Position numbers and translations under genes: made by a program
NCBI GenBank assembly: GCA_012295275.1
Contig: CM022676.1
Coordinates: 4,169,014-4,211,513, forward strand
DNA length: 42,500 bases
Reading direction: 5' to 3'
From: Chrysomallon squamiferum
Lineage: Eukaryota; Mollusca; Gastropoda; Neomphalida; Peltospiridae
Shown here: piece after piece, positions 1 through 10,199 of the stretch
Layout: each line of letters starts with the position of its first letter
Position numbering within the stretch: the stretch's first letter is position 1
Notes under the pieces: generated by a model
The model's database searches: none
The model's input: the letters and a program-made list of their open reading frames with translations, nothing else
Told to the model about the DNA's origin: nothing

Positions 1-72
1 AGCCACAAGTCGATTTCTTATAACAGAGAAACACACGTTTGAAGGGTGCAAGTGAAAATATTGTGTGTGGAT

Positions 73-103
<31 letters not shown>

Positions 104-1154
104 TTCCGGTCAACAATGTAGCTATGCAGTATATCATGTATCATCCATTTTTGAAGATTATGATTTATTTTTGATTTTATATTTTTTTGATGCCGCTGTT
201 TACAGTACACTGTAGCTGAAATTTTATTATTTAAATCATCAAGAGAATTTTTTGTTGGCAAAACACATTGTGTTTCAAAGCGGTGGTTACTGAGAAATAA
301 TAGAAATGTCATGACGTCAGAACCTTCCTGGCAATATTCCTCTTGTCATCTGGCTATATTGCTTTGCCGTGTCATCCGTTGTCCTGGAAACGAAGTATCA
401 ACAAATGGAATTCCACAGGTTGAACAGTTCTTGACTTGAATTCCCATGTGTTCGTACATTTTAAATACTATTCAAGCGGTTGATATGAAAAACCAGTTCG
501 TGCGCACTCCTCAAACATTTACAGAAATCGTCATAAAATCATCATACAGAATTAAATCCCCACTCAATGTAGACTGAGTGTAGAAAGATGAAGAACTCAA
601 AAGTATCACCAAAAATGATACGGGTTACCAGACACTAGAGCGGGTACTCTTGTTAGTAAAGAAAACTGTAAATATAGTTTTATTCTGTCATTGTCAGCCA
701 GAAATTTCATTTTTCATGTCACCGTTATACAGAAATATTTTTATAAAAATTAAATAAAATAAAAATAGAAAATTTGAGACATTGACCAAAGTTTCATTTC
801 TTGGATATCATCGCGGGAAGCCATTACTGAGATTGATAAAACTTTACTTTTTTATTTTTTTATGTGTATCTATTTAATACGTTAATTTTACATGATAGTT
901 ATCAAGAGATTTTAACATAGTTACATTCACAATTCACACAATGTTAATTAAACTCATTAAAATGTTCATAACTTTTCTCACAGGTAGGTCTTTACACGGT
1001 TCAAATCTGGCGTCACTGTTGAAACTGAAGTCTCCCTATTTAAATAAAAATATTTAACAAATTAATATTCTTCAAGTTTTCGTGAAAGTGCCTTAAAAAG
1101 TGAATGATTGACAAACAGAACTTGTTTCCTTGTTTATCATTCATGAACAGGATC
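1..1154 (-). other. 3' flank of locus A1, no convincing gene
   Basis: This is DNA downstream of the A1 stop codon. It matches, in inverted orientation, the 3' flank of locus C/D at 28278-29430, and the match runs to the left edge of the window, so the duplication may continue outside it. It contains short AAAT/TTA low-complexity runs and a 72-codon open frame at 94-312 (-) whose first ~45 codons are also open in the inverted copy (29140 onward, +). I recognise no family in that frame. The reverse-strand stretch near 1000-1150 is a conserved post-stop segment also seen after the A2, C/D and E tails and probably contains the 3' UTR. Confidence 0.5.
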
Positions 1155-1267
1155 TCATTTGTTCTCAAACTTGATGACGTCATATGGGACGTCATTTCGT
1201 CTTTCCTCTAGAGAAGAATATGGATTCCCTGTGTCTTGATGTTCTGCTGCTGTTGCAGTCTGATTAT
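1155..1267 (-). CDS. A1 terminal exon: cytoplasmic tail with full ITAM
   Basis: The exon follows an acceptor written TGTTTCAG on the minus strand and enters in phase 1 (G|AT = Asp). It encodes 37 codons including the TGA stop. It begins DNQTATAAEHQ and contains YSSLEERRNDVPYDVI, which is YxxL-x8-YxxI and fits the ITAM consensus YxxL/I-x6-12-YxxL/I. In known ITAM proteins (CD3, FcR gamma) paired phosphotyrosines recruit tandem-SH2 kinases of the Syk/ZAP-70 type; that role here is inferred from the motif only. The stop follows FENK. This is the family's cleanest terminal ITAM. Confidence 0.75.
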
Positions 1268-1319
1268 CTGAAACATGAATTAAATTATCTTTTGGCTTAT
1301 ATAATCATTGATAGCGCGT

Positions 1320-1667
1320 TCATGTATGTATTGAGTGTATTAATATACATGTAAGAATCTTTGTATGTAGCTACGTACACATACATATCTGAGTGTATGC
1401 ATATATGTATCTACGTGGGTGTTTGTGTGTCTCTATCTACGTGTGTATATATGTATGTGTCTGTAAGTAGGTATGTGTGTGTATGTATGTATGTATGTGT
1501 ATATGTCAACTTACCAGAAACCTGACCAACATTGTAGTACACAGGCTGATTTGAGCTGATTCTGAAATTTCAAAAGTAAATAAAATATATTACATATACA
1601 TTGATGTAATAATCTGAAAAGAAACAAAGAAATGCAAACACACGTACATGTACACATACCATACAAT

Positions 1668-1699
<32 letters not shown>

Positions 1700-2000
1700 G
1701 ATAGATAGATAGATAGATATTACATACATATATCCATATTACGTACTTACATACATTACATCTTTACGAATGTACATACATACATATATATTAGATATAT
1801 ATATACATACAAACATATACACATACAAACATACATAGATACATAAATATATACAGATCCAAATATACATAGATATATACGCAGATACATAGTGACAGAC
1901 AGACAGACGCACATACGTACATAGATATATGCTTACATACACTCATCCATATATAAGTGAATATAGACATTCGTATGTACGTACGTAAACACATGAATAT
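1320..2000. repeat. ATGT/ATAC-type and TA microsatellites around the A1 YYNV exon
   Basis: Nearly continuous (ATGT)n, (ACAT)n, (TA)n and (GATA)n tracts fill the introns on either side of the 47 bp YYNV exon at 1515-1561. Open frames here are Tyr/Ile/Cys/Val-rich translations of the repeats and are not genes. The same tracts occupy the equivalent introns of A2, D and E. Confidence 0.85.
1515..1561 (-). CDS. A1 tail exon with VYYNV motif
   Basis: A 47 bp exon with acceptor AATTTCAG and donor GTAAGT, phase 2 in and phase 1 out. It reads R-I-S-S-N-Q-P-V-Y-Y-N-V-G-Q-V-S. The YYNV core fits the pYxN preference of Grb2-type SH2 domains (known specificity) and places two more tyrosines about 30 residues before the ITAM. 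It is identical in length in A1, A2, C/D and E. Confidence 0.65.
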
Positions 2001-2048
2001 ATTTTAGAGATATAAAGAAAATTAGTACAAATATATAAATTAATATAC

Positions 2049-2079
2049 CTTTCTGGATTAGAAGCTGCCTTCTTCTTTC
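2049..2079 (-). CDS. A1 juxtamembrane basic exon
   Basis: A 31 bp micro-exon (phase 1 in, phase 2 out) encoding R-K-K-K-A-A-S-N-P-E followed by a split Arg codon. Acceptor is TATTATAG and donor GTATAT. It continues the positive charge after the TM segment (RNKR) and lies directly next to AAT/GAA/GTA trinucleotide repeats. It has four homologues of exactly the same length in this window, which supports it despite its size. Confidence 0.6.
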
Positions 2080-2092
2080 CTATAATATTAAT

Positions 2093-2126
2093 AATAATAT
2101 ACTACTACTACTAATAATAATAATAA

Positions 2127-2157
<31 letters not shown>

Positions 2158-2166
2158 AAGAATAGC

Positions 2167-2200
<34 letters not shown>

Positions 2201-2227
2201 TCATCATCACTATCATAAACATAGTTA

Positions 2228-2292
<65 letters not shown>

Positions 2293-2295
2293 ATC
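2093..2295. repeat. AAT / GAA / GTA trinucleotide tracts
   Basis: Successive (AAT)n, (GAA)n, (AAT)n and (GTA)n runs lie immediately upstream (gene sense) of the A1 basic exon. Equivalent tracts flank the same exon at 7366-7532, 27126-27400 and 35632-35820, so they predate the duplications and have since changed length. Confidence 0.85.
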
Positions 2296-2928
2296 CTAAT
2301 AGTTGTGGTGGTGTTGATGGTGGTGGCAATGAAACTAGTACTAGCTATTGTTATGTATACAATATACCTCTCTCTTCAAATTACGCTATTTAATTGCAGA
2401 GCCCTTTATTGGGAATAGTACCTATCGTGAAATATTTTTATTATTATGTCTGTCTAAAATAAATCCATGATTAAACCTTGTTCTGCTTGGAAATCATTTT
2501 TGTTTATCAGGTGTCTGAAATGCCCAGTTAGTCGCGAACACAGGTTTGGTTACTCTGTTCAGGGTAATTGGCTGCATTAGACTAGATTTATCTCCCTTGT
2601 ACTTATAGGTAAAACTAAATAAAATTCATAATAAAATAAACAAACGAACAAAGAAACAAATAAAGATACAAACAATAAACAAGCAATAGCATGATTCAAT
2701 TAATAAATGAATGAATGGATAAAAGGAGCAACAAACAAATGCACGAATGAATGAATAAATAATACAAAGTAAAATAAAAAGAAATATACAAATAAGTAAA
2801 CAAAGAAGTAAAAAAGAAAGAAAAAAACTAGCAAACAAACAAACAAATAAATAAATAAATAAGAAACAAACAAACCCAACAAAAATAAATAAATAAATCA
2901 GTAAATAAACAAACAAATAAAGAAATAC
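2296..2928 (-). other. Intron between A1 TM and basic exons
   Basis: This is TM-proximal intron. In gene sense it starts GTATTTC and runs into degenerate TTTG/TTTA repeats, seen here as AAAC/AAAT runs at 2630-2928. It then contains a non-repetitive stretch at 2380-2625 that is conserved at 7620-7850, 26870-27070 and 35345-35590. The long hydrophobic open frame that continues from the TM exon into this intron is a translation of the repeats. Confidence 0.6.
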
Positions 2929-3045
2929 TTCTTTTGTTTCGAACGTAGAGAACAACGACAATGACAGTTATAACAGACAGAACAAGCAACGTTCCAAAAC
3001 CGCTGCCAAATCCTTTTCCATACTGACCGTTGTCTTCTACAGAAC
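2929..3045 (-). CDS. A1 transmembrane exon
   Basis: A 117 bp phase 1-1 exon. In order it encodes a short acidic/Gly-rich stalk (SVEDNGQYGKGFGSGFG), about 20 hydrophobic residues (TLLVLSVITVIVVVLYV) and an RNKR stop-transfer. Acceptor is TTTTTAG and donor GTATTT. The membrane segment has no acidic or basic residue, so it gives no sign of pairing with an adaptor through a charged residue; the protein carries its own signalling motif in the tail. Length is identical in all five copies. Confidence 0.75.
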
Positions 3046-3166
3046 CTAAAAATTCATTAACACAAATAAAAATTTGAAACTGAGTTAATATATTGTTTAT
3101 ATTCCTTCAATAATTAGTTATTTTTTTATATTTTATATTATCAAATCATCTTCACAGACTAGGTAA

Positions 3167-3234
3167 TTATTTATTTGATGTTGCTAAATGATCTTCAGTT
3201 AAAACGTAACTTTCATTCATATTAATCGTATTTT
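3167..3234 (-). other. Candidate stop exon X between D5 and TM (A1)
   Basis: A good acceptor (TTTGTTACAG) is followed by 22 codons in the phase-1 frame (NTIN...TEDHLA...NK) ending in TAA. No donor is apparent. D4 and D5 both end with a T in phase 1, so splicing either to this acceptor would create TAA at once and give a soluble ectodomain. The segment is conserved in A2, C/D and E, but because these copies are recent duplicates this says little about coding. It could equally be plain intron. Confidence 0.25.
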
Positions 3235-3417
3235 CTGTAACAAACATGCATATACGCATACTACATAAACACAAACTGCAAAAGCTCAGAAATAGAGACG
3301 CACACAGACACACACGTATGTACATACAGACAAATATACATACATAGATACATACATATATTTTTTCATAAACATACACACATATGGACACACGTATGAA
3401 GAATCAAGATAACGTAC

Positions 3418-3707
3418 ATAGAAGAAACGATTCCAAAGATTTTCTGACTTCTGTTTTCACTTTGTTTTCACTTTGTTTTCGGCCTCACAATAAAATCCTT
3501 CCCAGTCTGAACAAGATGTCACTATCCAACTGTATTCCAATGTCGTGACGTTCTGAACTTGGTGCAGCAGTTGTCTCCCTTTCAGTATTTTAATGGCCGA
3601 CTTCGGATTACTATCAACGTTACATACAAACAATCCATTTAGTTTATTCTCCCTTGCATTGTTAGTTAAATGTTCAGTGATCACTTTCGTCATAATGGAC
3701 GGTTGGT
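3418..3707 (-). pseudogene. A1 D5 Ig exon, broken
   Basis: This is homologous to the intact D5 exon of A2 (279 bp) but is 290 bp long. An 11 bp tandem duplication near 3450-3475 shifts the frame and gives a stop soon after the F-strand motif EGFYCEAENK. The acceptor AG is also lost (CAG became CAT at 3708-3710). The Ig core is still visible: a first Cys in FVCNV, Trp in YSWIV, and YCEAEN. Both lesions point to this domain being skipped, as it is absent in locus E. Confidence 0.65.
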
Positions 3708-3759
3708 ATGGAGTCAAAAAAAGTACACTTTAATATTTCTCTGTCATTTATTATCCATC

Positions 3760-3891
<132 letters not shown>

Positions 3892-3970
3892 TTCTCTGAA
3901 TAGTTTTTATATAACTATTTTATGATTTGTATTCAAAATTAAACTCAAAATAAAATGAATTAAAACTCAC

Positions 3971-4231
3971 ACTTAACGTTAATAATAGTTTTTGTATGTG
4001 ATGTTTGGTTCGTATCCGGATTAGAAGCAATGCATGTGTAGACGCCATCTTGAAATCTCGTGATATTAGTCAGTGCCAGTAGTCCGTTGTTACTGACAAT
4101 CTGATAGGTCAGTTCCCATCTGTAAAGGCATTTGATAAAACAATCGGCTTTGCATGATATTGTGACGTCACTTCCTTCCTGTACTGTGATGTCAGATGAA
4201 GAATTGACTCGAAGTGAACTACCGGGACCGT
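3971..4231 (-). CDS. A1 Ig domain D4
   Basis: An intact 261 bp phase 1-1 exon with acceptor TTCACAG and donor GTGAGT. It encodes 87 residues: a DGPGSS linker, EEG/QEGSDVTISC strand B, the CKADCFIKCLYRWEL core (C-x3-C-x3-C-x3-W), a GLLALTN strand E, and FQDGVYTCIASNP strand F with the canonical Y-x-C. The two extra Cys between the B-strand Cys and the Trp recur in D2 and probably form a second local bond. Several N-x-S/T sequons are present. This is an I-set/C2-like Ig fold by pattern; no ligand can be assigned. Confidence 0.75.
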
Positions 4232-4244
4232 CTGTGAATTTTTT

Positions 4245-4297
4245 TTTTTAAATTATAATAATAATAGTAACAATAATAACAATAATAATAATAATAA

Positions 4298-4359
<62 letters not shown>

Positions 4360-4400
4360 TAATAACAATAATAATAAAAATAATGATAATAATAACATTT
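4245..4400. repeat. (AAT)n tract beside the D4 acceptor (A1)
   Basis: A run of about 150 bp ending close to the D4 splice acceptor. The same position carries (AAT/TTA)n at 9610-9770, 25110-25254 and, greatly expanded, 33192-33645. Poly-Leu and poly-Asn frames here are artefacts. Confidence 0.9.
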
Positions 4401-4824
4401 AATAAATAAATACATCAATGGTATTTGTTTGTTTCTATTTTATCAACATGATGGTCATAATCATAATCATCACCATCATTATCAACATCGTGGATTTCGT
4501 CATCATGATTATTATTGATGAAGCTTCTGATACTGTTGCCATTTTTGTTTGTGCTGCTATTGTTGTTATTATTACTATTATTATTATTATTGTTATTGTT
4601 GTTATTGTTATTGTTGTTACGTATGTGACCTGTATCGCAGATTCTCAACGTGACCTAATACGTTGACGGACTCCATCTATGCTAAACCTTTCTTTTAACT
4701 GCATATTCGCACGTAAACGTTTGTAATTGATTGTCTGATATTTTAAGGATCCACCTCGAACAAATACTATGTTATTTGTTCATTTTATCATTTTTATTTT
4801 TACTATAATTAGTTTCTTACTTTC
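4401..4824 (-). other. Intron between D2 remnant and D4 (A1)
   Basis: Low-complexity intron with CAT/TTG-type triplets at 4440-4620 and a short conserved stretch at 4640-4800. It is almost identical to 9773-10160 in A2 and matches 24690-25105 in inverted orientation in locus D. The 77-82 codon frames on both strands have the same predicted translation in A1 and A2, which reflects recent duplication; their Asn/Ile-rich content comes from the repeats. Confidence 0.6.
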
Positions 4825-4860
4825 AATGTAGAGTCAAATGAAGTATTTTCTTGGCAGTTT
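4825..4860 (-). pseudogene. D2 exon remnant (A1)
   Basis: About 36 bp matching the last codons of a D2 exon (compare 24645-24680 and the intact exon 21596-21856, ending ...LTVH). Here the donor reads GAAAGT instead of GTAAGT. The rest of D2 is replaced by a TA-rich repeat boundary, so the locus was truncated inside the D2 exon. Confidence 0.55.
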
Positions 4861-5640
4861 GGTGTGTATGTATACTATACCTATCTTGTGTATACGTAAA
4901 TATATATATATATATATATATATACACACTCACTCACAAACACACAAACGTCAAGTAGTTACGTAACTTCCCTTAATTATGTCCCTTGTCTGTTTTCCTG
5001 TTCTAACTACTTGCCCACAATACGTTTAACCCATGTTCTGTCATTTCGTTAGACGTGTGTTCTTACATATCTAATTATCTGTTCAGAGACAGTGACTGGG
5101 TAGACAGATGGATGGATGTGTGCATACAGTGTAGTAAAAAAAGAAAGAACAATCAGACAGAGTAACAGATAAATAGAGAATAACAGAAAAGAAAAGAGAG
5201 GTGTGTAAAATCAGAATGGTTCAAGTACAAAGATCGATGGAGAAAGCTTGTTATAAAGAAAGACACAGAAACAGACGAACACATTTGAAAGACAAAGAGA
5301 AACATTCCTTTACTTATTGTGTACGCAGGGAAAGAATAAAATATAGCAGAGAACTGGAAAATGTATTTATTATGACAACGAAAATAATCTTTGTAATCAC
5401 GAACACAGAAAGAATCCTGCTAATATAAAGAAAGATAATATAATAAGCAGAGAAATAGTACACACTAGTTTAGTAATTACATCAGTTCCCTTCATAATGT
5501 CCCTTGTCCTGTTTCCCGTTCTACCAGCTTGTGCACAGTTCCTTTAACCCATTTTCTATCATTTCGGTCTGTGTTACATAAGCAACAATTCCCAGTAAAA
5601 TCTAACAGTACAGAGAAAGACACATAACACGAAACATGCA
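4861..5640 (-). repeat. R'-spacer-R repeat copy between A1 and A2
   Basis: After a (TA)n/(CACACT) boundary come repeat R' (about 4952-5053), a ~400 bp conserved spacer and repeat R (about 5461-5575), all on the minus strand. R and R' are homologous ~100 bp direct repeats sharing ACAAGGGACRTAATGAAGG. The order and orientation are the same beside other loci. A 75-codon frame at 5201-5428 lies in the spacer and is not open in other copies. Confidence 0.6.
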
Positions 5641-6464
5641 CACGCAGAAACATTGTTCAAAAAAACATAAGCATTTTAAATCCAATCCAAGCCGTTTATT
5701 TCAAAAATAAAAAATAAAAATAAAATTTAAAAAAATATATAAAAATAAAATAAAAAGATTCGTAAGCCCGAACCCTCGTCAAATTTTTACAAAATCATCA
5801 GATAGAATTATGCTTCACTCAATGTAGATAGAGAATAAAAATATGAAAAACTCATAACTATCACCAAGAAAAGGTACAGCTTTGATAGATATGGTTTACG
5901 AACCCATGCTAAGGAAACTCTTCTTAGTATAAAACAAATATATATATACAGATTAATCCTGCCATTGTCAGCCAGAAATTTCATTTCTCATGTTACTGTA
6001 ATACAAGAAAATAAAGACTTTCACGACGTCAAGAATCTTACATCTCAGGAAATATAAAAAATTAAAAGATGAAAGATGTCCGAATGAGACCAGTGTTACT
6101 GAGATTGATGTAATGTTTCTTTTTGTAAATGTATACGTGGGTAAATATTTTAATTTTACGTCATAAATCTCCCGAAGTTTTCACATAGTTAGAGTCATAT
6201 CTGAGACAATGGTAATGAATGATTAAAAATTCGCGATCAGCAACTCACTAAAATATTTCTAACTTTCCTCACAGGTAGCTATTTACACAGCTCAAATCTG
6301 GTGTCACTGTAGAAACTGAAGTCTGTATTTTAATAAAAAAAACTTAAAGAACAAACAAACATTTAACAAATTAATATTCTTGAAATTTTCGTGAACGTGT
6401 CTTTAAGAGGTGAATGATTGACAAACAGTTCTTGTTTCCTTGTTTATCACTCATGAACAGGATC
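5641..6464 (-). other. 3'-flank module downstream of A2
   Basis: A module found after most family genes. On the minus strand it contains the T segment (TTCGCGATT, then AAACTTCGGGAG, then TGACGTCATGAAAG-like sequence) and the S segment (GAGGGTTCGGGCTTACGAAT-like at about 5755-5930). No gene is visible. The region also matches 22.9-23.5 kb in inverted orientation. Confidence 0.5.
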
Positions 6465-6577
6465 TCATTTGTTCTCTAACTTGATGACGTCATACGGCAC
6501 GTAATTTCATCTTTCCTCTAGAGAAGAATATGGACTCCCTGTGTCTTGATGTTCTGCTGCTATTGCAGTCTGATTAT
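6465..6577 (-). pseudogene. A2 terminal exon: ITAM cut by a nonsense codon
   Basis: The exon starts at the usual TTTCAG acceptor and reads DNQTAIAAEHQ...SPYSSLEER, then TGA at 6507-6509, where A1 has CGA (Arg). Beyond it the sequence still encodes NYVPYDVIKL and reaches the ancestral stop at 6465. The product would keep one YxxL and lose the second ITAM tyrosine. CGA to TGA is a single CpG-type transition. Confidence 0.65.
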
Positions 6578-6602
6578 CTGAAACACGGAATGAAATTATC
6601 TT

Positions 6603-7300
6603 TTGGTTTATATAATCATTGATAGCGCGTTCATGTATGTATTGAGTGTATTAATATACATGTAAGAATCTTTGAATGTAGGTAGGTACATATACATGTC
6701 TGAGTGTACGCATATATGTATTTACGTGAGGGTGTTTGTGTGTCTGTATATATGTGTTTACGTATGTATGTGTCTGTGCATGTATGTATGTATGTATGTA
6801 TGTATGTACGTGGATATATATATGTGTGTGTGCGTGTGTGTGTGTTACAACTTACCAGAATTCTGACCAACATTGTAGTACACTTGTTGATCTGAGCTAA
6901 TTCTGAATAAAATGTAAATAAAATATACTACATATACATTGATGTAATAATCTGAATACAAACAAAGAAATGCAGAAACACATACATATACACATACCAT
7001 ACACTCATACATATATATGTGTGTGTGTGTATATATATATATATATAGATAGATAGATAGATATAGATTTACCTCGTATATATTACATACATATATCCAT
7101 ATTACAAACATACATTACATACGTACATATATATATATATATACCGATCCAAACATAAATAGATATGTACACAGATAGAGACAGTGCGACAGATACACAT
7201 ACGTACATAGATACATGATTACATACACTCATCCATATATAAATGAATATAGACATGCGTATGTACGTAAGTAAACACATGAATATATTTTAGAGATATA
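6603..7300. repeat. ATGT/GT/TA microsatellites around the A2 YYNV exon
   Basis: (ATGT)n, (GT)n, (TA)n and (GATA)n tracts flank the exon at 6856-6902, at the positions corresponding to 1320-2000 in A1. All open frames inside are repeat translations. Confidence 0.85.
6856..6902 (-). CDS. A2 tail exon with VYYNV motif
   Basis: A 47 bp exon with acceptor TTATTCAG and donor GTAAGT. It encodes R-I-S-S-D-Q-Q-V-Y-Y-N-V-G-Q-N-S, phase 2 to 1. The double tyrosine and N+2 are kept. It is downstream of the broken donor of the basic exon, so it may not be reached in a mature message. Confidence 0.6.
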
Positions 7301-7334
7301 AAGAAAAGTAGTACAAATATATAAATTAAAATAT

Positions 7335-7365
7335 CTTTCTCCATTAGAAGCTGCCTTCATATTTC
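7335..7365 (-). pseudogene. A2 basic exon with lost donor
   Basis: A 31 bp exon after acceptor TTGTTACAG, reading R-N-M-K-A-A-S-N-G-E. The donor expected at 7334-7333 reads AT (AGAAAG|ATATTT) where the other copies have GT. Without it, the intron would be retained or the exon skipped, and skipping breaks the 1-2/2-1 phase pair unless the YYNV exon is skipped too. Confidence 0.55.
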
Positions 7366-7491
7366 CTGTAACAATAATGATAACAATGATAATAATAATG
7401 AGAAGAAGAAGAAGAAGAAGAATAGCATTAAAATAGTAAAATAATACTAATAATTAAAATAATAATAATAATCACCATTATAACCATAGTT

Positions 7492-7522
<31 letters not shown>

Positions 7523-8129
7523 GAGTAGTAATACTAATAGTTGTGGTGGTGTTGGTGATGGTGACAGTGATACTAGTACTAGCTATTATTATGTATACAA
7601 TATACGTCTCTCTTCAAATCAATATACGTAATTGCAGACCTCATTACTGGGAATAAACCCATGGTTAAATATTTTTAATATGATATCTGTCTTAAATAAA
7701 TCCATGATTACACATTGTTCTGCTTGGACATCATTTTTCTTTATCAGGTGTCTGAAATGCCCACTTCGTCACATAAAACAGATTTGGTTACTCCGTTCAG
7801 GGTAATTTCGTAAATTAGACTAGATTTATCTCCCTTGTACTATTACGTAAAACTGAATAAAATACATAATAAAATAAAAAATAAAGATACAAACAATAAA
7901 CAAGTAATAGCATGAGTGAATGAATGAATAAATGAATGAATAAACGAAGCAACAAACAAATGGATAAATGAATGAATAAATAAATAATACAAAGTAAAAT
8001 AAAACGAAACAAACAAATAAGTAAACAAAGAAATATAAAAAAAATTAAAACGAAAGAAACTAACAAACAAACAAACAAAACAAAAATAAATAAATATATA
8101 AGTAAATAAACAAACAAATAAAGAAATAC
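7366..8129 (-). other. Intron between A2 TM and basic exons
   Basis: It contains AAT/GAA/GTA triplet tracts (7366-7532), a conserved non-repetitive stretch (about 7600-7860) and AAAC/AAAT low-complexity sequence up to the TM donor. The long hydrophobic frame at 7815-8222 is TM-exon read-through into this intron. Confidence 0.6.
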
Positions 8130-8246
8130 TTCTTTTCTTTCGGACGTAGAGAACAACGACAATGACAATGATAACAGACAGAACAAGGAAAGTTCCAAAA
8201 CCGCTGCCAAATCCTTTTCCAAACTGACCGTTGTCTTCTACAGAAC
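8130..8246 (-). CDS. A2 transmembrane exon
   Basis: Intact 117 bp phase 1-1 exon with acceptor TTTTTAG and donor GTATTT. Stalk SVEDNGQFGKGFGSGFG, hydrophobic core TFLVLSVIIVIVVVLYV, then RKKR. It differs from A1 by only a few residues. Confidence 0.75.
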
Positions 8247-8367
8247 CTAAAAATTCATTAACACAAATAAAAATTTGAAACTGAATTAATATATTGTTTA
8301 TATTCCTTCAGTAATTAGTTAATTTTTTATATTTGATATTATCAAAATACCTTCATAGACTAGGTAA

Positions 8368-8435
8368 TTATTTGTTTGCTGTTGCTAAATGATCTTCAGT
8401 TAAAACGTAACTTTCATTGGTATTAATTGTATTTT
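8368..8435 (-). other. Candidate stop exon X (A2)
   Basis: Acceptor TTTGTTACAG followed by 22 phase-1 codons ending in TAA, as in A1. Splicing from D5 (last base T) gives TAA at the junction. Support is limited to the acceptor and its conserved position. Confidence 0.25.
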
Positions 8436-8730
8436 CTGTAACAAACATGCATAGATGCATACTACATAAACACATATATATATATATATTTACGTATGTA
8501 CATATCTGTTTACGTTTGTATATATATAACTCTGTATGCATGTATGTATGTACGTATCTATATGTATATATATATACATACATATTACAGTAGAGTACAT
8601 TACATTGAATAGACACACTCACACATATATTTATATATAAACACATACACACATAAATACGTATAATCATACATATTTTCATGAACATACACACATATGG
8701 ACACACGTATGAAGAATCAAGATAACGTAC

Positions 8731-9009
8731 AAAGACGAAACGATTCCAAAGATTTTCTGACTGCTGTTTTCACTTTGTTTTCGGCCTCACAATAAAATCC
8801 TTCCGAGTCTGAACAATATGTCACTATCCAACTGTACTCCAATGTTGTAGCGTTCTGAACTTGGTGCAGCAGTTGTCTCCCTTTCAGTATTTTAATGGCG
8901 GACTTCGGATTACTGTCAACGTTACATACAAACGTTGCATTTAGTTTATTCTCCCTTGCCTTGTTAGTTAAATGTTCAGTGATCAATTTCGTCTTAATGG
9001 ACGGTTGGT
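8731..9009 (-). CDS. A2 Ig domain D5 (intact)
   Basis: The only undamaged D5 in the window: 279 bp, phase 1-1, acceptor CACTCCAG, donor GTACGT. It encodes 93 residues with a PSIKTKLITEHLTN strand A region, first core Cys in FVCNVDSNP, a LKGRQLLHQ middle, Trp in YSWIV, and EGFYCEAENK for strand F. An extra Cys sits in TYCSDS. It resembles an I-set/C2-type membrane-proximal Ig domain and has no D2/D4-type triple-Cys core, so it is a third domain class in the family. Confidence 0.7.
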
Positions 9010-9061
9010 CTGGAGTGAAAAAAAGTAGACTTTGATATTTCTCTATCATTTATTATCCATC

Positions 9062-9253
<192 letters not shown>

Positions 9254-9336
9254 GAATTTCACTGAATAGTTTTTATATAACTATTTTATGATTTGTATTC
9301 AAAATTAAACTCAAAATAAAATGAATTAAAACTCAC

Positions 9337-9597
9337 ACTTAACGTTAATAATAGTTTTTGTATGTGATGTTTGGTTCGTATCCGGATTAGAAGCAATGCA
9401 TGTGTAGACGCCATCTTGAAATCTCGTGATATTAGTCAGTGCCAGTAGTCCGTTGTTACTGACAATCTGATTGGTCAGTTCCCATCTGTAAAGGCATTTG
9501 ATAAAACAATCGGCTTTGCATGATATTGTGACGTCACTTCCTTCCTGTACTGTGATGTCAGATGAAGAATTGACTCGAACTGAACTACCGGGACCGT
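9337..9597 (-). CDS. A2 Ig domain D4
   Basis: Intact 261 bp phase 1-1 exon, nearly identical to A1 D4: DGPGSS linker, SDVTISC, CKADCFIKCLYRWEL, GLLALTN, GVYTCIASNP, ending INVK. Donor GTGAGT. It joins D5 in frame across the split codon T|AC (Tyr). Confidence 0.75.
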
Positions 9598-9609
9598 CTG
9601 TGAATTTTT

Positions 9610-9663
9610 TTTTTTAAATTATAATAATAATAGTAACAATAATAACAATAATAATAATAATAA

Positions 9664-9731
<68 letters not shown>

Positions 9732-10179
9732 TAATAACAATAATAATAAAAATAATGATAATAATAACATTTAATAAATAAATACATCAATGGTATTTGT
9801 TTGTTTCTATTTTATCAACATGATGGTCATAATCATAATCATCACCATCATTATCAACATCGTGGATTTCGTCATCATGATTATTATTGATGAAGCTTCT
9901 GATACTGTTGCCATTTTTGTTTGTGCTGCTATTGTTGTTATTATTACTATTATTATTATTATTGTTATTGTTGTTATTGTTATTGTTGTTACGTATGTGA
10001 CCTGTATCGCAGATTCTCAACGTGACCTAATACGTTGACGGACTCCATCTATGCTAAACCTTTCTTTTAACTGCATATTCGCACGTAAACGTTTGTAATT
10101 GATTATCTGATATTTTAAGGATACACCTCGAACAAATACTATGTTATTTGTTTATTTTATCATTTTTATATTTACTATA
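9610..10179 (-). repeat. (AAT)n tract and intron upstream of A2 D4
   Basis: (AAT)n at 9610-9770, then the same CAT/TTG-triplet intron sequence as 4401-4824, almost unchanged. The near identity dates the A1/A2 tandem duplication as recent relative to the other copies. Confidence 0.7.
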
Positions 10180-10199
10180 AGTATTTTCTTGGCAGTTTG
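10180..10199 (-). pseudogene. D2 exon remnant (A2)
   Basis: About 20 bp of the D2 3' end. A deletion of roughly 35 bp relative to A1 and D has removed the last codons and the donor. It sits at the same TA-repeat boundary as in A1. Confidence 0.45.

Noticed and set aside
94-312. 72-codon minus-strand frame with a partly open inverted counterpart near 29140
   Set aside because: Only two copies, both in the same duplicated flank, no family recognised and the second copy ends early. Mentioned in the flank entry but not called as a gene.
1680-1720. Short regular repeats that might suggest CRISPR (GATA, CTAT, ATGT arrays)
   Set aside because: Contiguous microsatellites without spacers in an intron-bearing animal sequence.
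4415-4666. Asn-rich and Ile-rich frames identical in A1 and A2 (also 9787-10038, 24840-25336, 27224-27552, 33194-33714, 35677-35970)
   Set aside because: Trinucleotide repeat sequence in introns. Identity between copies reflects recent duplication; opposite-strand frames are equally open.
4952-5575. LTR retrotransposon with R' and R as LTRs
   Set aside because: No reverse transcriptase, integrase or gag-like frame between them, repeats only ~100 bp, and no clear TG...CA ends. Kept only as a possible non-autonomous element.
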